Shown here one piece after another: positions 36,518-45,161 of a stretch of 64,000 nt of DNA. Under the pieces are notes generated by a model. That model worked only from the letters and a program-made list of their open reading frames with translations. It did not search any database and was not told where the DNA came from. The stretch covers positions 434,001-498,000 of the forward strand of contig JAACJG010000003.1 of the NCBI GenBank assembly GCA_009917695.1, read 5' to 3'. Source of the DNA: Candidatus Rifleibacterium amylolyticum (lineage in GTDB: Bacteria; Muiribacteriota; Ozemobacteria; Ozemobacterales; Ozemobacteraceae). Both the position numbers and the translations under genes were made by a program. How positions within the stretch are numbered: the stretch's first letter is position 1; each line of letters begins with the position of its first letter.

Positions 36518-37249
36518 ATGACATTCAATCATACATTCAATTTACCGGGTCTTGATTTGCAGGCTATTTGCGATGGCAACCCCGATCATCATTCGGCGGT
36601 TGTCGTTTTGCACGGGCTCCACTGCTATAAAGAAAAGCAGCAGGCCGAACTCGAACGACTCAGTACTGCCGGTTTCTTTGCGCTGGCGGTAGATGCGCCA
36701 CATCACGGCGTCAGATCAGACGGCGCCATGGATATATTCAGAAACCTGAATGGTATCGAACGCTATCATTTTATGCTGGCATCCGTTTTACAGCACGCTT
36801 CTGAAGTTGCCGGGCTGGTCGAAGAACTGCGCAAAAAGTTCGAAAAAGTCGCGGTAATGGGGATATCGATGGGCGGCCACACAGTGTTTGCGCTGCTCAG
36901 ATATGCCAGTCGGCCAGATCTGCTGGCGCCTTTCCTTGCTACGCCAGATTTTCGCACGCGCGATCTCGATTTTCGTCTGCCGCTGAGCCCGCTTGAACAG
37001 ATCGGCCCGGCCGACCATATCGACGAGGTCTTTCCGGCGCCGCTGTTCATGGTGACTGCCGGTAGTGATTCAGTGGTCAACCCGGCTCCGGCGCGCGAGT
37101 TCTATAAGCGCCTGCAACCCCTTTACAAAAGTAATCCCGAGCTGCTGGAATACCACGAATATCCCGAATCAGACCATCTGATGCGGCCACAGGACTGGTA
37201 CGACGGCTGGCACCATTTCATCTCCCGCCTGCGCCGCGAAGGCTTCTAG
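36518..37249 (+). CDS. Alpha/beta hydrolase (dienelactone hydrolase/prolyl oligopeptidase-like)
   Basis: A 243-residue cytoplasmic hydrolase. VVLHGLHCYKE forms the oxyanion region, GISMGGH holds the nucleophile Ser, an Asp lies in TAGSDSVV, and a His near YPESDHLM completes the triad. Substrate unknown (ester or peptide-like). ATG at 36518 with GGAG six bases upstream; an earlier in-frame ATG at 36506 is less likely. A GATTAC repeat lies in its leader region. Confidence 0.85.
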   Translation: MTFNHTFNLPGLDLQAICDGNPDHHSAVVVLHGLHCYKEKQQAELERLSTAGFFALAVDAPHHGVRSDGAMDIFRNLNGIERYHFMLASVLQHASEVAGLVEELRKKFEKVAVMGISMGGHTVFALLRYASRPDLLAPFLATPDFRTRDLDFRLPLSPLEQIGPADHIDEVFPAPLFMVTAGSDSVVNPAPAREFYKRLQPLYKSNPELLEYHEYPESDHLMRPQDWYDGWHHFISRLRREGF

Positions 37250-37284
37250 TCCTCTGTCAAAGTTGAACTGCATGGTAAAAAATG

Positions 37285-37400
37285 GTCATTGCGAGGAGCG
37301 TAGCGACGAAGCAATCTCTTTGTCCATGGGATTAGCCTCAGAGCTGGGCTTATGCCTGCGGCATACCGCTTCGTCGGGCTGACGCCCTCCTCGCAATGAC
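37285..37400. repeat. Extragenic palindromic repeat (copy B of the GTCATTGCGAG family)
   Basis: A 116-base element with perfect inverted ends (GTCATTGCGAGGAG and CTCCTCGCAATGAC). Compared with copy A at 12986-13061 it has an extra 40-base hairpin-like insert in the middle and a fuller left arm. Located after the hydrolase gene and before a convergent gene; no coding sense. Confidence 0.8.
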
Positions 37401-37473
37401 GATTCGCAAAAGATAACCACTTGGTAGAAAAATCATTCAAGGGCGCAGGCGGGTTTTGGTTTGGGCCCCCGGA

Positions 37474-38019
37474 TCAGGTTTTCTGCGCGGTTTTGGCTTT
37501 GAAGAACAGTGATTTTGCTATTTTGTAGCCAAGCGGCGTTAAAATCAGGCCAAAAACCATGTTCCAGATCATGTTCTGGCTTATCTCGCGAAAGATGATG
37601 GCGTAAGACGGGTCGTTCGGGTTGACGCGGGCAGCAATCGACTGGTTGGTTTTCAGCGCTTCCTGGAGTATGGCGACCTTCTGTTCTTTGTCGGCGACGT
37701 TGGTGTTAGAGCCACCGGCGATGTCTATATGGGTGCTGGTATATTTTTTGCCCTGATACTCATAGGTAAAACTGCCGCGGGCACCTGTTGTATACTGATT
37801 GCGTGTGTGGGCCAGTTTGACGACTTCGGCTGAAAGCACGCGGGCCTGCACAACCGGCCAGCTGCCCGAGGCAAAGTAAATGTAGAACATATCAACTCCG
37901 CGCCACAAAAATACCAGCCCGACCCAGATCATGACCAGCCCGCTCAGGCGCAGCAGGCCTCTTCTGTTGTTTAATGCGCGTCTGCTTTTGTTGTTGAATT
38001 CTAATGTGTGTTTAAACAT
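37474..38019 (-). CDS. DUF3592-family membrane protein
   Basis: A 181-residue protein with two transmembrane helices (about 28-48 and 145-165) and a beta-rich domain between them, as in DUF3592 proteins; a GSWPVVQARVLSAEV strand pair, SFTYEYQGKKYTS and VNPNDPS are characteristic. Function unknown. The ATG at 38019 is used because the longer frame lacks a good ribosome site. Divergent from the RND exporter gene. Confidence 0.75.
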   Translation of the reverse strand: MFKHTLEFNNKSRRALNNRRGLLRLSGLVMIWVGLVFLWRGVDMFYIYFASGSWPVVQARVLSAEVVKLAHTRNQYTTGARGSFTYEYQGKKYTSTHIDIAGGSNTNVADKEQKVAILQEALKTNQSIAARVNPNDPSYAIIFREISQNMIWNMVFGLILTPLGYKIAKSLFFKAKTAQKT

Positions 38020-38112
38020 GACTAAAACCTTTCTCAAATCTGCCGTGCAGATTATACTGCATTCAATAAATGTCTGTTCTATTAAATGTCGGCCGGAGCG
38101 TAGACTGTCTTG

Positions 38113-40341
38113 ATGAAAAAGCTGGCGGAATTTGCTTATTTTCTGGTTTCACAGAAACCTTATGCAGTGATGATAGTTATCTTTGCCGCATTTGTGCTAA
38201 GTTTTGGCGCGTTCGCTCATGTCGAGACAGCTGATGATATCGAGAGCGGCATAACCGACCCGGCTGTTTTGCAGACATTTGCCAGATTCAGAACTGAGTT
38301 TGGCCATGAACAGCAGATTCTCATCGCTTTTCCAGTGGCCGGAATCGATCGCGCCGCGTTGCTCGATCTGTGGTCGCTGGTGCACAGACTGCGCGCTATG
38401 CCGCAGATCAGAGGCATAATGTCACTGCTCGATGTGCTCAAGCCTTTTAATCGTCGCGAAGATTTCGAGGCCTATCTGCTCGACTTCCGTATCGAAAATC
38501 TCAACGAACTGCTGCAGCAGAACAGCATGTTCGATAATTTTCTCGTCAGCTCTGACCGACGTGCCTTACAGGTAGTCGTCATGCCTGATATGGATTATCC
38601 GGATTGTCAGAAGCAGCTTTACAAAGAGCTAAATCGCCTGTTGCCCGAGTATTTCGGCCAACGCGAATACCACGTTTTCGGCTACATGTATTTCAAAGAG
38701 CGCTTTTTCGAGTTCATCGAGCGCAATAACCTCGTTTTTATATCGCTTGGCTTCATTCTCTGTACCGTGCTGGCCTGGTTCTTCTTTCCAGATATAGTTG
38801 TGCTGGTGCTGATTCTTTGCTCGGTAGGCATTCCGGCGGTGTTGACTTTCGCCATTTACTTTGCCAACGGCAACAAGATCAATCTTTTCACTTCGCCGAT
38901 CATTCCTTTTGCTCTGATCATATCGCTGAGCGAAATCATCTATCTCGTCAGCTTTTTTATCAGAACCCATAAGCATGGGAATCGGCCTTACGAGCTGCTG
39001 CACCGCGAGAACTTTTTCAGGCTGCTGCGGCCATGCCTGATCAACTCGATGACCACGCTGATCGGCTTTTTGTCTCTGTCTTACAGTCCATCTCCGAACA
39101 TCAGGTTGTTTTCTTTGTATACTTCGCTGGCCTGCTTTCTTTCCTACTTCGTTACCTTTGGTCTGATTTTTTCAGCATTAAAGCTCTATCAGCCAAAGTT
39201 TTCACGAAGCGTTCAAAAAGAGCGGCGTTATGGCGAGGGTATTCGTCGTTTTCTGCGTAATGCTATATTCAGGCATACCGGCAAGGTGCTGGCGGCCTCT
39301 GTTATCATCGGACTGCTTGCGCTTCCTTTCGTTTTTTCGGCACAGACGCGAAACTCGCTCGAAGACTCATTTGCCGCAAATGACAAAATTCTGACTTCGT
39401 GGCAGTTCATAAAAACTCACTTTTCCGGGCCATACCAGCTGCTTCTGATGATTTCGCACCCAGATCTTTTGTCGCGCGCTTTTCTTGAAAAAATCGATCT
39501 ATTGCATGATGAGCTGCTGGCGAAGCCCGAAATCAACCGGGTGTTTTCGCTGGTGAGTCTGCTCAAGGCTTTTACCGAAAGTTTTTCGTCAGGCCCCGAA
39601 ATACCCGAAAGCGAACAGCTGATTTTTTCGATTCTCGAATTTTTCGATGCCCGCGGTATTGCTGAGATGGTTATTTCACCCAATGCCGACATTCTGTTGC
39701 TGCGGGTTGGCATAAATCAGTCAGATGACTTTGTCATTTACGATATTGGTCAGCGTGTGCTGGCCGAAGCCAGGTCGCTTCTGCCAGCCTCCACCAGTGT
39801 CGAAATCACCGGCGAAGTCTACTCGCAGGCCGTTTTGCAACGAAATATTCTCGACAATATTTCAAGCTCGTTTGCCGCAGCTATTCTGATGATCAGTCTC
39901 GTTTTTCTGGTGGTTTTCCGCAGTCTGTCGCTGTCTTTCATTGCACTGCTGATCAATTTTTATCCGATCTTTTTTGCTTACGCTCTGGCTTTTCTGGCCG
40001 GGATTCCGCTCAACCCTTCGACTGCCATTGCTGGTTGCGTCATGAGCGGGTTGATTGTCGATGACACGCTGCATACCATAACTTTTTATCATGATTCGCA
40101 TCAGCACACGACGCAGCGTCGCCTGCTGTTCACCATGCAGCAGATGACCTGGCCGGTAATCTATTCTTCTATTCTGCTTGGGCTGGGCAATGCTATTTTC
40201 ATTTTCAGCGACTTCAAGCCTTTTGCTTATTTCGGCGCCATAGGCGCTCTGATCGTGGTCATCGGCGTGCTCGGCGACCTGATCGTTCTGCCCGGCTGTA
40301 TTCTCGCTTACGACCGCATCGCTAAGCAAAGAAAAAGTTAA
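38113..40341 (+). CDS. RND/MMPL-family exporter
   Basis: A 742-residue inner-membrane protein with about twelve hydrophobic helices in two halves, each with a large extracytoplasmic loop. The second half has the SGLIVDDTLHTITF signature (proton-relay Asp-Asp); the first half reads SLSEIIYLVSFF at that position, so the relay acids are lost there. Such proteins export lipids or hydrophobic molecules, for example hopanoids. Substrate unknown. ATG at 38113, after TTG. A strong terminator follows the stop. Confidence 0.85.
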   Translation: MKKLAEFAYFLVSQKPYAVMIVIFAAFVLSFGAFAHVETADDIESGITDPAVLQTFARFRTEFGHEQQILIAFPVAGIDRAALLDLWSLVHRLRAMPQIRGIMSLLDVLKPFNRREDFEAYLLDFRIENLNELLQQNSMFDNFLVSSDRRALQVVVMPDMDYPDCQKQLYKELNRLLPEYFGQREYHVFGYMYFKERFFEFIERNNLVFISLGFILCTVLAWFFFPDIVVLVLILCSVGIPAVLTFAIYFANGNKINLFTSPIIPFALIISLSEIIYLVSFFIRTHKHGNRPYELLHRENFFRLLRPCLINSMTTLIGFLSLSYSPSPNIRLFSLYTSLACFLSYFVTFGLIFSALKLYQPKFSRSVQKERRYGEGIRRFLRNAIFRHTGKVLAASVIIGLLALPFVFSAQTRNSLEDSFAANDKILTSWQFIKTHFSGPYQLLLMISHPDLLSRAFLEKIDLLHDELLAKPEINRVFSLVSLLKAFTESFSSGPEIPESEQLIFSILEFFDARGIAEMVISPNADILLLRVGINQSDDFVIYDIGQRVLAEARSLLPASTSVEITGEVYSQAVLQRNILDNISSSFAAAILMISLVFLVVFRSLSLSFIALLINFYPIFFAYALAFLAGIPLNPSTAIAGCVMSGLIVDDTLHTITFYHDSHQHTTQRRLLFTMQQMTWPVIYSSILLGLGNAIFIFSDFKPFAYFGAIGALIVVIGVLGDLIVLPGCILAYDRIAKQRKS

Positions 40342-40354
40342 ATCTGCTGATAAC

Positions 40355-40380
40355 AAAAGTCCCCGCCTAAGCGGGGACTT
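40355..40380. terminator. Rho-independent terminator
   Basis: A 10- to 12-base GC-rich stem (AAAAGTCCCCGC with GCGGGGACTT) and a 4-base loop, located 14 bases after the exporter stop. It also faces the stop of the convergent 40415 gene and has A/T runs on both sides. Confidence 0.85.
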
Positions 40381-40414
40381 CATTGCACAAACACAGAACT
40401 TGTTTAGTAAAGGC

Positions 40415-41536
40415 TCAACTTTTGAAGAGCCGGTTGAAACGGCGATCCTGCATCATCAGCGTCATGATCATCGATGAGAACTGATACTGTTCGGCAGCAC
40501 TCGAACCGAGTTTTACCGAGAAAACGCAGGTGTCGTTGTTGGTAGATACTTTGTTGGACTTGAAAGAAACCATGTCTTCGTCAGACAGGGTTTTGGCGGA
40601 ATTGCTGGCAAGCCAGGCGAGCAGCAGGTCTCTGAGTCGTGATGCTTCCTGCGCGTTGGCGCATTTGAAGATCATGTTGATGTCGTAGGCATAACCATCA
40701 TCTTTGCCGATTGCATCGACATTGTATGAGAAGCGTTCAACGCCTGACATGGCTGCTTTGAGATTGTTTTCGAGATCGGTCATTTTCTTTTCGCCGGCCC
40801 AGGCTTTTTTGTTGGTGACCTTTTTGAAGCCGCTGCGGGCTTTGGCAACAAATCCCTGGTGCTGACCTTCAAAGGTTTTGATTTCCTGACGTTCCTGAGC
40901 GAGAGGAACGAACGAGGTCATGAACGAGATTCTGGCAGGCTGCTTCTGCGACATTGCGGCTTTGCCGTCGAGAACCTTGATGATGTCAGATATCAGCGAA
41001 TAATCGCCGCGCGGTACAGTGGCGATGATAGTGTAGTCATCAAAATAGCTGATCAGAGCTTCGGCATCGCGGAAGGCGAACGGATAAACGCGGGTAGCCT
41101 TGTCGCTGATTCTGGTATTTGCCGGAATCTTAGGTTTGGCTTCGATATTCTGCTTCTGCAGGTTGGCGAAGTAGCGATAATAGCGTTTGTCAGCGAATTC
41201 AAGAAATTTTGCATTGTCAACCGGGCCTTTGAGGATGAAGGCGGCATTGAGCTGGTCTACCGGCATTTCACGAACGACCATGCTGTAAGAAACCTGCTCT
41301 TTAACTGGGTCGGGCATGCCGGCCTTGCGGAAGCGATGATCGATAACCTTTTTGCCGACGACTTCGGTAATGCCTTTTCCAAGGTCGAGGTCTTCTTCAA
41401 GAAACTTTGCCATTTCCTTGAGCTCGATAAAACGGATATCGGCGGGGTTGGTGACCAGAGCGCTGGGTTCGGCCATCAGATTGCCGGAAAAACCGGCGAA
41501 AACAAGACAAAGGACAAGCAAAAAGGACTTTTTCAC
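40415..41536 (-). CDS. Exported protein of unknown function
   Basis: A 373-residue protein with a signal peptide (about 1-22, ending LMA). The rest is Lys/Glu/Phe-rich alpha/beta with a repeated region of DDY and helix-strand units; no domain recognised. The start is GTG at 41536, preceded by GGAGG at 7 bases. A short gap separates it from the divergent radical SAM gene. Confidence 0.75.
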   Translation of the reverse strand: MKKSFLLVLCLVFAGFSGNLMAEPSALVTNPADIRFIELKEMAKFLEEDLDLGKGITEVVGKKVIDHRFRKAGMPDPVKEQVSYSMVVREMPVDQLNAAFILKGPVDNAKFLEFADKRYYRYFANLQKQNIEAKPKIPANTRISDKATRVYPFAFRDAEALISYFDDYTIIATVPRGDYSLISDIIKVLDGKAAMSQKQPARISFMTSFVPLAQERQEIKTFEGQHQGFVAKARSGFKKVTNKKAWAGEKKMTDLENNLKAAMSGVERFSYNVDAIGKDDGYAYDINMIFKCANAQEASRLRDLLLAWLASNSAKTLSDEDMVSFKSNKVSTNNDTCVFSVKLGSSAAEQYQFSSMIMTLMMQDRRFNRLFKS

Positions 41537-41627
41537 AGTTAAGCCTCCAAAAATCAGACTACTTTGTCTCTATCTCGTGCTATGATATCTTATCATAACG
41601 AAAATAGAAACGATTTTTTGAAGATTT

Positions 41628-42968
41628 ATGAAACTTCTTCTGGTGCTCCCACACGGCCCTATTCACCGGGCAGGAACCGGTACCTACAAGCGCGCACTTC
41701 GTTATGCGCCACTGACATTGGCTACGCTGGTCGCTCTTGTCCCGCCAGAGCTGGGGTTCGAGGTGAAGATCATCGATGAAGGCGCCGACGTGTGGCATCC
41801 TCGTGATTATCTCGATTATGATCTGGTTGCAATAAGCACCATGACTGGCACGGCAGTGCGGGCCTATGCCATGGCCGACTTTTTCAGACGACACAATATC
41901 ACTGTCATTCTTGGTGGCATTCACGCAACGTTGATGCCACAGGAAGCAAAAGAGCATGCAGACTGTGTGGTTACCGGTCTGGCTGAAGAAACCTGGCCGC
42001 AGGCCTTGCGCGATTTTGCACGAAAGCAGCTCAAGCCTTTCTATCACATGCGTGCAGACTTCGATCTGGGCAGTTTTTATACGCCGGTACCCGATCGCAG
42101 TATTTTTGATCGCAAGAAGTATATAACTGTTAATTCGATCGAAGCGACTCGTGGCTGCGCTTTTAAGTGTACTTTCTGCGCCGTAGCAACGGCCTGGAAC
42201 AATCGCTATTACACACGACCGGTTGCAGGCATAATCGACGAGATAAAAGGTCTCGAGGGCAGCGAACTGTGTTTTCTCGACCCCAGTCTTACCTGTAACC
42301 GCGAGTTCTCGCTGCAGTTCTTTCGCGCATTGAAGCCTCTCAACAAGTGGTGGGTCGGTTGCTCGACCATCGACGTCGCACATGATCCGGAACTGCTGGC
42401 GGCATTGGCAGAAAGCGGCTGTCGCGGACTGCTGATCGGTTTCGAGTCTGTCTCGCCCCAGTCGCTGGCTGAAGTCAGAAAAACTTTCAACGATGTCAAG
42501 CGTTATCGTGAGGCGGTCAGGCGCTTTCACGACTACGGCATCGGTATTCAGGCCTGTTTCGTTTTTGGCCTCGACACTGACGATCGCGATGTTTTCAAAC
42601 GCACTGTCGATTTTATTTATGAATCAGAGATAGATCTGCCGCAGTTTTCGGTGCTGACGCCGTTTCCAGGGACTGCCGTCTATCGTGAACTGGCTGCGCA
42701 GAACCGCATTTTAGAAACGAACTGGGCTTTGTTCGACGCTGAACACGTGGTTTTCAGGCCAAAAAACATGACGGTAGAACAGCTGCAGGATGGCCTGATC
42801 TACGCCTGGCGCAAAAGCTACTCGCTGCGTTCGATTTTCAAGCGACTCTCTGGCTCGCGCTGCCTGTTGTCGGTCTCGATACCGGCAAATCTTGGCTATA
42901 ACTATTATGCCCGCCACCTTTCGCGTTACACTCCGGACCGTATGCACCAGGAACAGCAGGAGTTCTGA
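41628..42968 (+). CDS. B12-binding-domain radical SAM protein 5 (lone copy)
   Basis: A 446-residue protein, closest to the 19834 protein: both share GTAVRAYA(M/I)AD and ACFVFGLD...RTVDF and a PFP(G/N)T region. The radical SAM cysteines are 177, 181 and 184 (RGCAFKCTFC). It stands alone, 15 kb from the cluster, between divergent genes. Probably a paralogue with a related substrate; the reaction is unknown. Confidence 0.9.
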   Translation: MKLLLVLPHGPIHRAGTGTYKRALRYAPLTLATLVALVPPELGFEVKIIDEGADVWHPRDYLDYDLVAISTMTGTAVRAYAMADFFRRHNITVILGGIHATLMPQEAKEHADCVVTGLAEETWPQALRDFARKQLKPFYHMRADFDLGSFYTPVPDRSIFDRKKYITVNSIEATRGCAFKCTFCAVATAWNNRYYTRPVAGIIDEIKGLEGSELCFLDPSLTCNREFSLQFFRALKPLNKWWVGCSTIDVAHDPELLAALAESGCRGLLIGFESVSPQSLAEVRKTFNDVKRYREAVRRFHDYGIGIQACFVFGLDTDDRDVFKRTVDFIYESEIDLPQFSVLTPFPGTAVYRELAAQNRILETNWALFDAEHVVFRPKNMTVEQLQDGLIYAWRKSYSLRSIFKRLSGSRCLLSVSIPANLGYNYYARHLSRYTPDRMHQEQQEF

Positions 42969-43092
42969 TACCTCACATAAATATAACATATAAAGTCGCT
43001 TGTAATGAGTAATTATATGCGATTGCAATTGAGTTGACGCTGGTTTTGTACGGGGGTAGGATGAGAGTAACTTCAATCAGGGAAACTTATTT

Positions 43093-43602
43093 ATGAAACT
43101 CAGGATTGTTCTCTGTCTGTTCGTGGTATTTTCTATATCTGCATTTGCCCAGGCGGCAACCGACATCGATATTCGCCAGCCAGCACGATCTTATGGACAG
43201 TTGATACATGTTTCAGCCTATTCATTCGTTTATTCCTACGAGAAGGGACGTCAGTTCAATCTGGCAGTAACCCTGAGTATTCGCAATACCGACCTTGAGC
43301 GGTCAATTACAGTTGAATCGGTAGAATATCGTGACATTAATGGTGCAAAGATCAAGGAATACCTTGCAGAACCGGCAACCGTAGCACCGGGCGCCTGCAT
43401 TCAGTTTCTCATCAATGAATCTGACCCGGCCGGTGGAGCCGGCCCGAGTTTTCGTGTCAGATGGCGTTCGCAGCAGGCGGTTTTTCAGCCGGTAGTAGAA
43501 ACTGTGATGATCGGCACCAAGAGCCAGCAGGGCATATCTTTCATGTGCCCCGGCCGCGTCTTGCAGGAACTGCTGCCAGAAAGCTCACCGCAGCAACATT
43601 AA
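43093..43602 (+). CDS. DUF3124-family exported protein
   Basis: A 169-residue protein with signal peptide (about 1-22) and the DUF3124 features: YSYEKGRQFNLAVTLSIRNTD, then PATVAPGACIQFLI and VMIGTKSQQGISF near the end. Such domains are thought to be small beta-sandwiches; function unknown. Secreted or periplasmic. Follows radical SAM protein 5 by about 125 bases. Confidence 0.85.
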   Translation: MKLRIVLCLFVVFSISAFAQAATDIDIRQPARSYGQLIHVSAYSFVYSYEKGRQFNLAVTLSIRNTDLERSITVESVEYRDINGAKIKEYLAEPATVAPGACIQFLINESDPAGGAGPSFRVRWRSQQAVFQPVVETVMIGTKSQQGISFMCPGRVLQELLPESSPQQH

Positions 43603-43653
43603 GAGTGGCTTTGTTGAGCCGGCATCTATTTAAAGCATATCTGGAGACATAAC

Positions 43654-44298
43654 ATGAAAGGCCTCAAAACAATATTCTGGGACTGGAACGGCACTCTGCT
43701 CGATGACATCGAAGAGTGCATCGAGATCATCAACAGCAGCCTGCAGAAGCGTTCTCTGCAAACATTGTCTCGCGCCGACTATCTGGAAAAGTTCGAGTTT
43801 CCGGTTATCAATTACTACAAGAGCATCGGCTTCGATTTTGAAGTCGAGTCTTTTGAAAAAGTTGGCAAAGAATTCATCGATGCCTACGCCTCGAAGATGT
43901 TTGAGTGCCAGCTTCAGCAGGGAGCCCGTGCGGCGCTCGAAAAGATACGTCAGCTCGGTATCAGTCAGTATATTCTTTCCGCCCTGCAGCACAATGCTTT
44001 GCAGCGATGTGTCAGTCATTACGAGATTGCCGACTGTTTTGACCGGGTTCAGGGGCTCGACGACGCTTATGCGCACAGTAAGGTAGAACTTGGCCAGATG
44101 CTGCTCGCAGAGGTAGGTTGTGAACCTGGTTCGGCACTGATGATCGGTGACACCGTGCATGATTATGAGACGGCTTCGGCGATGGGCGTCAGATGCGTTC
44201 TGATCGCAGCTGGGCACAACTCACGTGAGCGTCTGCTGACCTGTGGCGTACCTGTATACAACACTCTCGAAGATTGTGTTGCTTCTCTGAATCTTTGA
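43654..44298 (+). CDS. HAD-family hydrolase
   Basis: A 214-residue HAD-like phosphatase of the PGP branch. Nucleophile Asp10 sits in WDWNGTLLDD; the usual second Asp of DxD is Asn12, a variant seen in this subgroup, so activity may be low or special. GDTVHD near 165 supplies the metal-binding acids, and a helical cap lies at about 20-90. Substrate unknown. GGAG precedes the ATG. Upstream of a 170-base gap without a gene. Confidence 0.8.
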   Translation: MKGLKTIFWDWNGTLLDDIEECIEIINSSLQKRSLQTLSRADYLEKFEFPVINYYKSIGFDFEVESFEKVGKEFIDAYASKMFECQLQQGARAALEKIRQLGISQYILSALQHNALQRCVSHYEIADCFDRVQGLDDAYAHSKVELGQMLLAEVGCEPGSALMIGDTVHDYETASAMGVRCVLIAAGHNSRERLLTCGVPVYNTLEDCVASLNL

Positions 44299-44468
44299 GA
44301 CCCTGTCGAGAGCACGAGTAAAATGACATGGACTTGTTGCTTAAATTTACGCAATACAGGCAATCCAACCTAAGACTGAGTCTTTACTGGAGAGATTCAT
44401 GGTGGCTTGCAAAATAATGTCGGCTGTGAAAGAATTAGAGATATAGCTGCAAAAGCAGGAGGTGTGCG

Positions 44469-44870
44469 ATGACTGGAGCTCTTATCACAGTTGGGGTCAA
44501 CACTCTGGCATTTTATCTGATTTCTGAAATGGTGCCGGGGTTCGATGTAAAAAGCAAGAAAACAGCTTTTCTGATGGCGATTGCTTACAGTTTTCTGGCA
44601 GCTCTGGCCTGGCTGGTCGCTTTGCCGCTTTCTATAACGCTGGCTTTTGTCTTTGCCATACTGGCTTTTATTCCGCTTATCGGGCCTTTGCTTTCGGGCG
44701 CCGGCCTTTTTATAACGACCTTTGGTCTGTTGTTTGGCATAAGTTTTGGTCTGCTGTTGCTTATCGACCGGATTATGGACGATTTTAACATGCGCAGCAA
44801 AACCGTCGCCGTCATCGCTTCAGTCATGTTAGGTTTGCTCGGCGTTCTGATGAGGGTTTTTCTCGGTTAA
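44469..44870 (+). CDS. Phage-holin-like membrane protein (superfamily IV)
   Basis: A 133-residue protein with four transmembrane helices, of the type often labelled phage holin family IV in bacterial chromosomes, though a lytic role is not supported here. AGGAGG precedes the ATG at six bases. No phage genes are nearby, so it is more likely a housekeeping membrane protein. It overlaps the convergent 49-residue gene by 4 bases. Confidence 0.75.
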   Translation: MTGALITVGVNTLAFYLISEMVPGFDVKSKKTAFLMAIAYSFLAALAWLVALPLSITLAFVFAILAFIPLIGPLLSGAGLFITTFGLLFGISFGLLLLIDRIMDDFNMRSKTVAVIASVMLGLLGVLMRVFLG

Positions 44871-45016
44871 ACGTTGAGCCCTATCGCCGCAAAAAGCAGA
44901 AACAGAATGATTAAAAGCGCCAGCGTCAGCTCGCGATAAAATGTACTGTGCACGATATTTCCATGCCAGTGCCATTCGAAGTGACTCCATGCAGGCATAT
45001 GAAAAGGACTTTTCAT
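44867..45016 (-). CDS. 49-residue membrane peptide with His/Trp-rich N-terminus
   Basis: A short gene with a perfect AGGAGG ribosome site seven bases before its ATG at 45016. The N-terminal 20 residues are rich in His and Trp (SHFEWHWHG, about residues 11-19), and a hydrophobic helix runs about 30-46. It reads as a real small membrane protein, possibly metal- or heme-binding; that is a guess from composition. It faces the holin-like gene with convergent ends. Confidence 0.6.
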   Translation of the reverse strand: MKSPFHMPAWSHFEWHWHGNIVHSTFYRELTLALLIILFLLFAAIGLNV

Positions 45017-45114
45017 GGTCTTGCCTCCTGACCGCAAAAGATCTCGCAGTTATATGTATCTAACATAAACATATGAATACTTTTGAGTCAGTAAACCTAA
45101 ACTTTCATCGATAG

Positions 45115-45149
45115 AAAAAGCCCGCCGCTTCAGTTGCGACGGGCTTTTT
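45115..45149. terminator. Bidirectional rho-independent terminator
   Basis: AAAAAGCCCG and CGGGCTTTTT flank a 15-base loop region that itself can add a few pairs. T-runs on both strands. Ends the M16 operon (stop at 45162). Confidence 0.85.
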
Positions 45150-45161
45150 AACGGAGGATGC

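Noticed and set aside
36364-36555. Open frame of alternating Ile-Thr residues
   Set aside because: It is the translation of the GATTAC microsatellite and has no coding features.
44469-44870. Prophage lysis cassette
   Set aside because: No endolysin, phage structural or integrase gene is near the holin-like gene.
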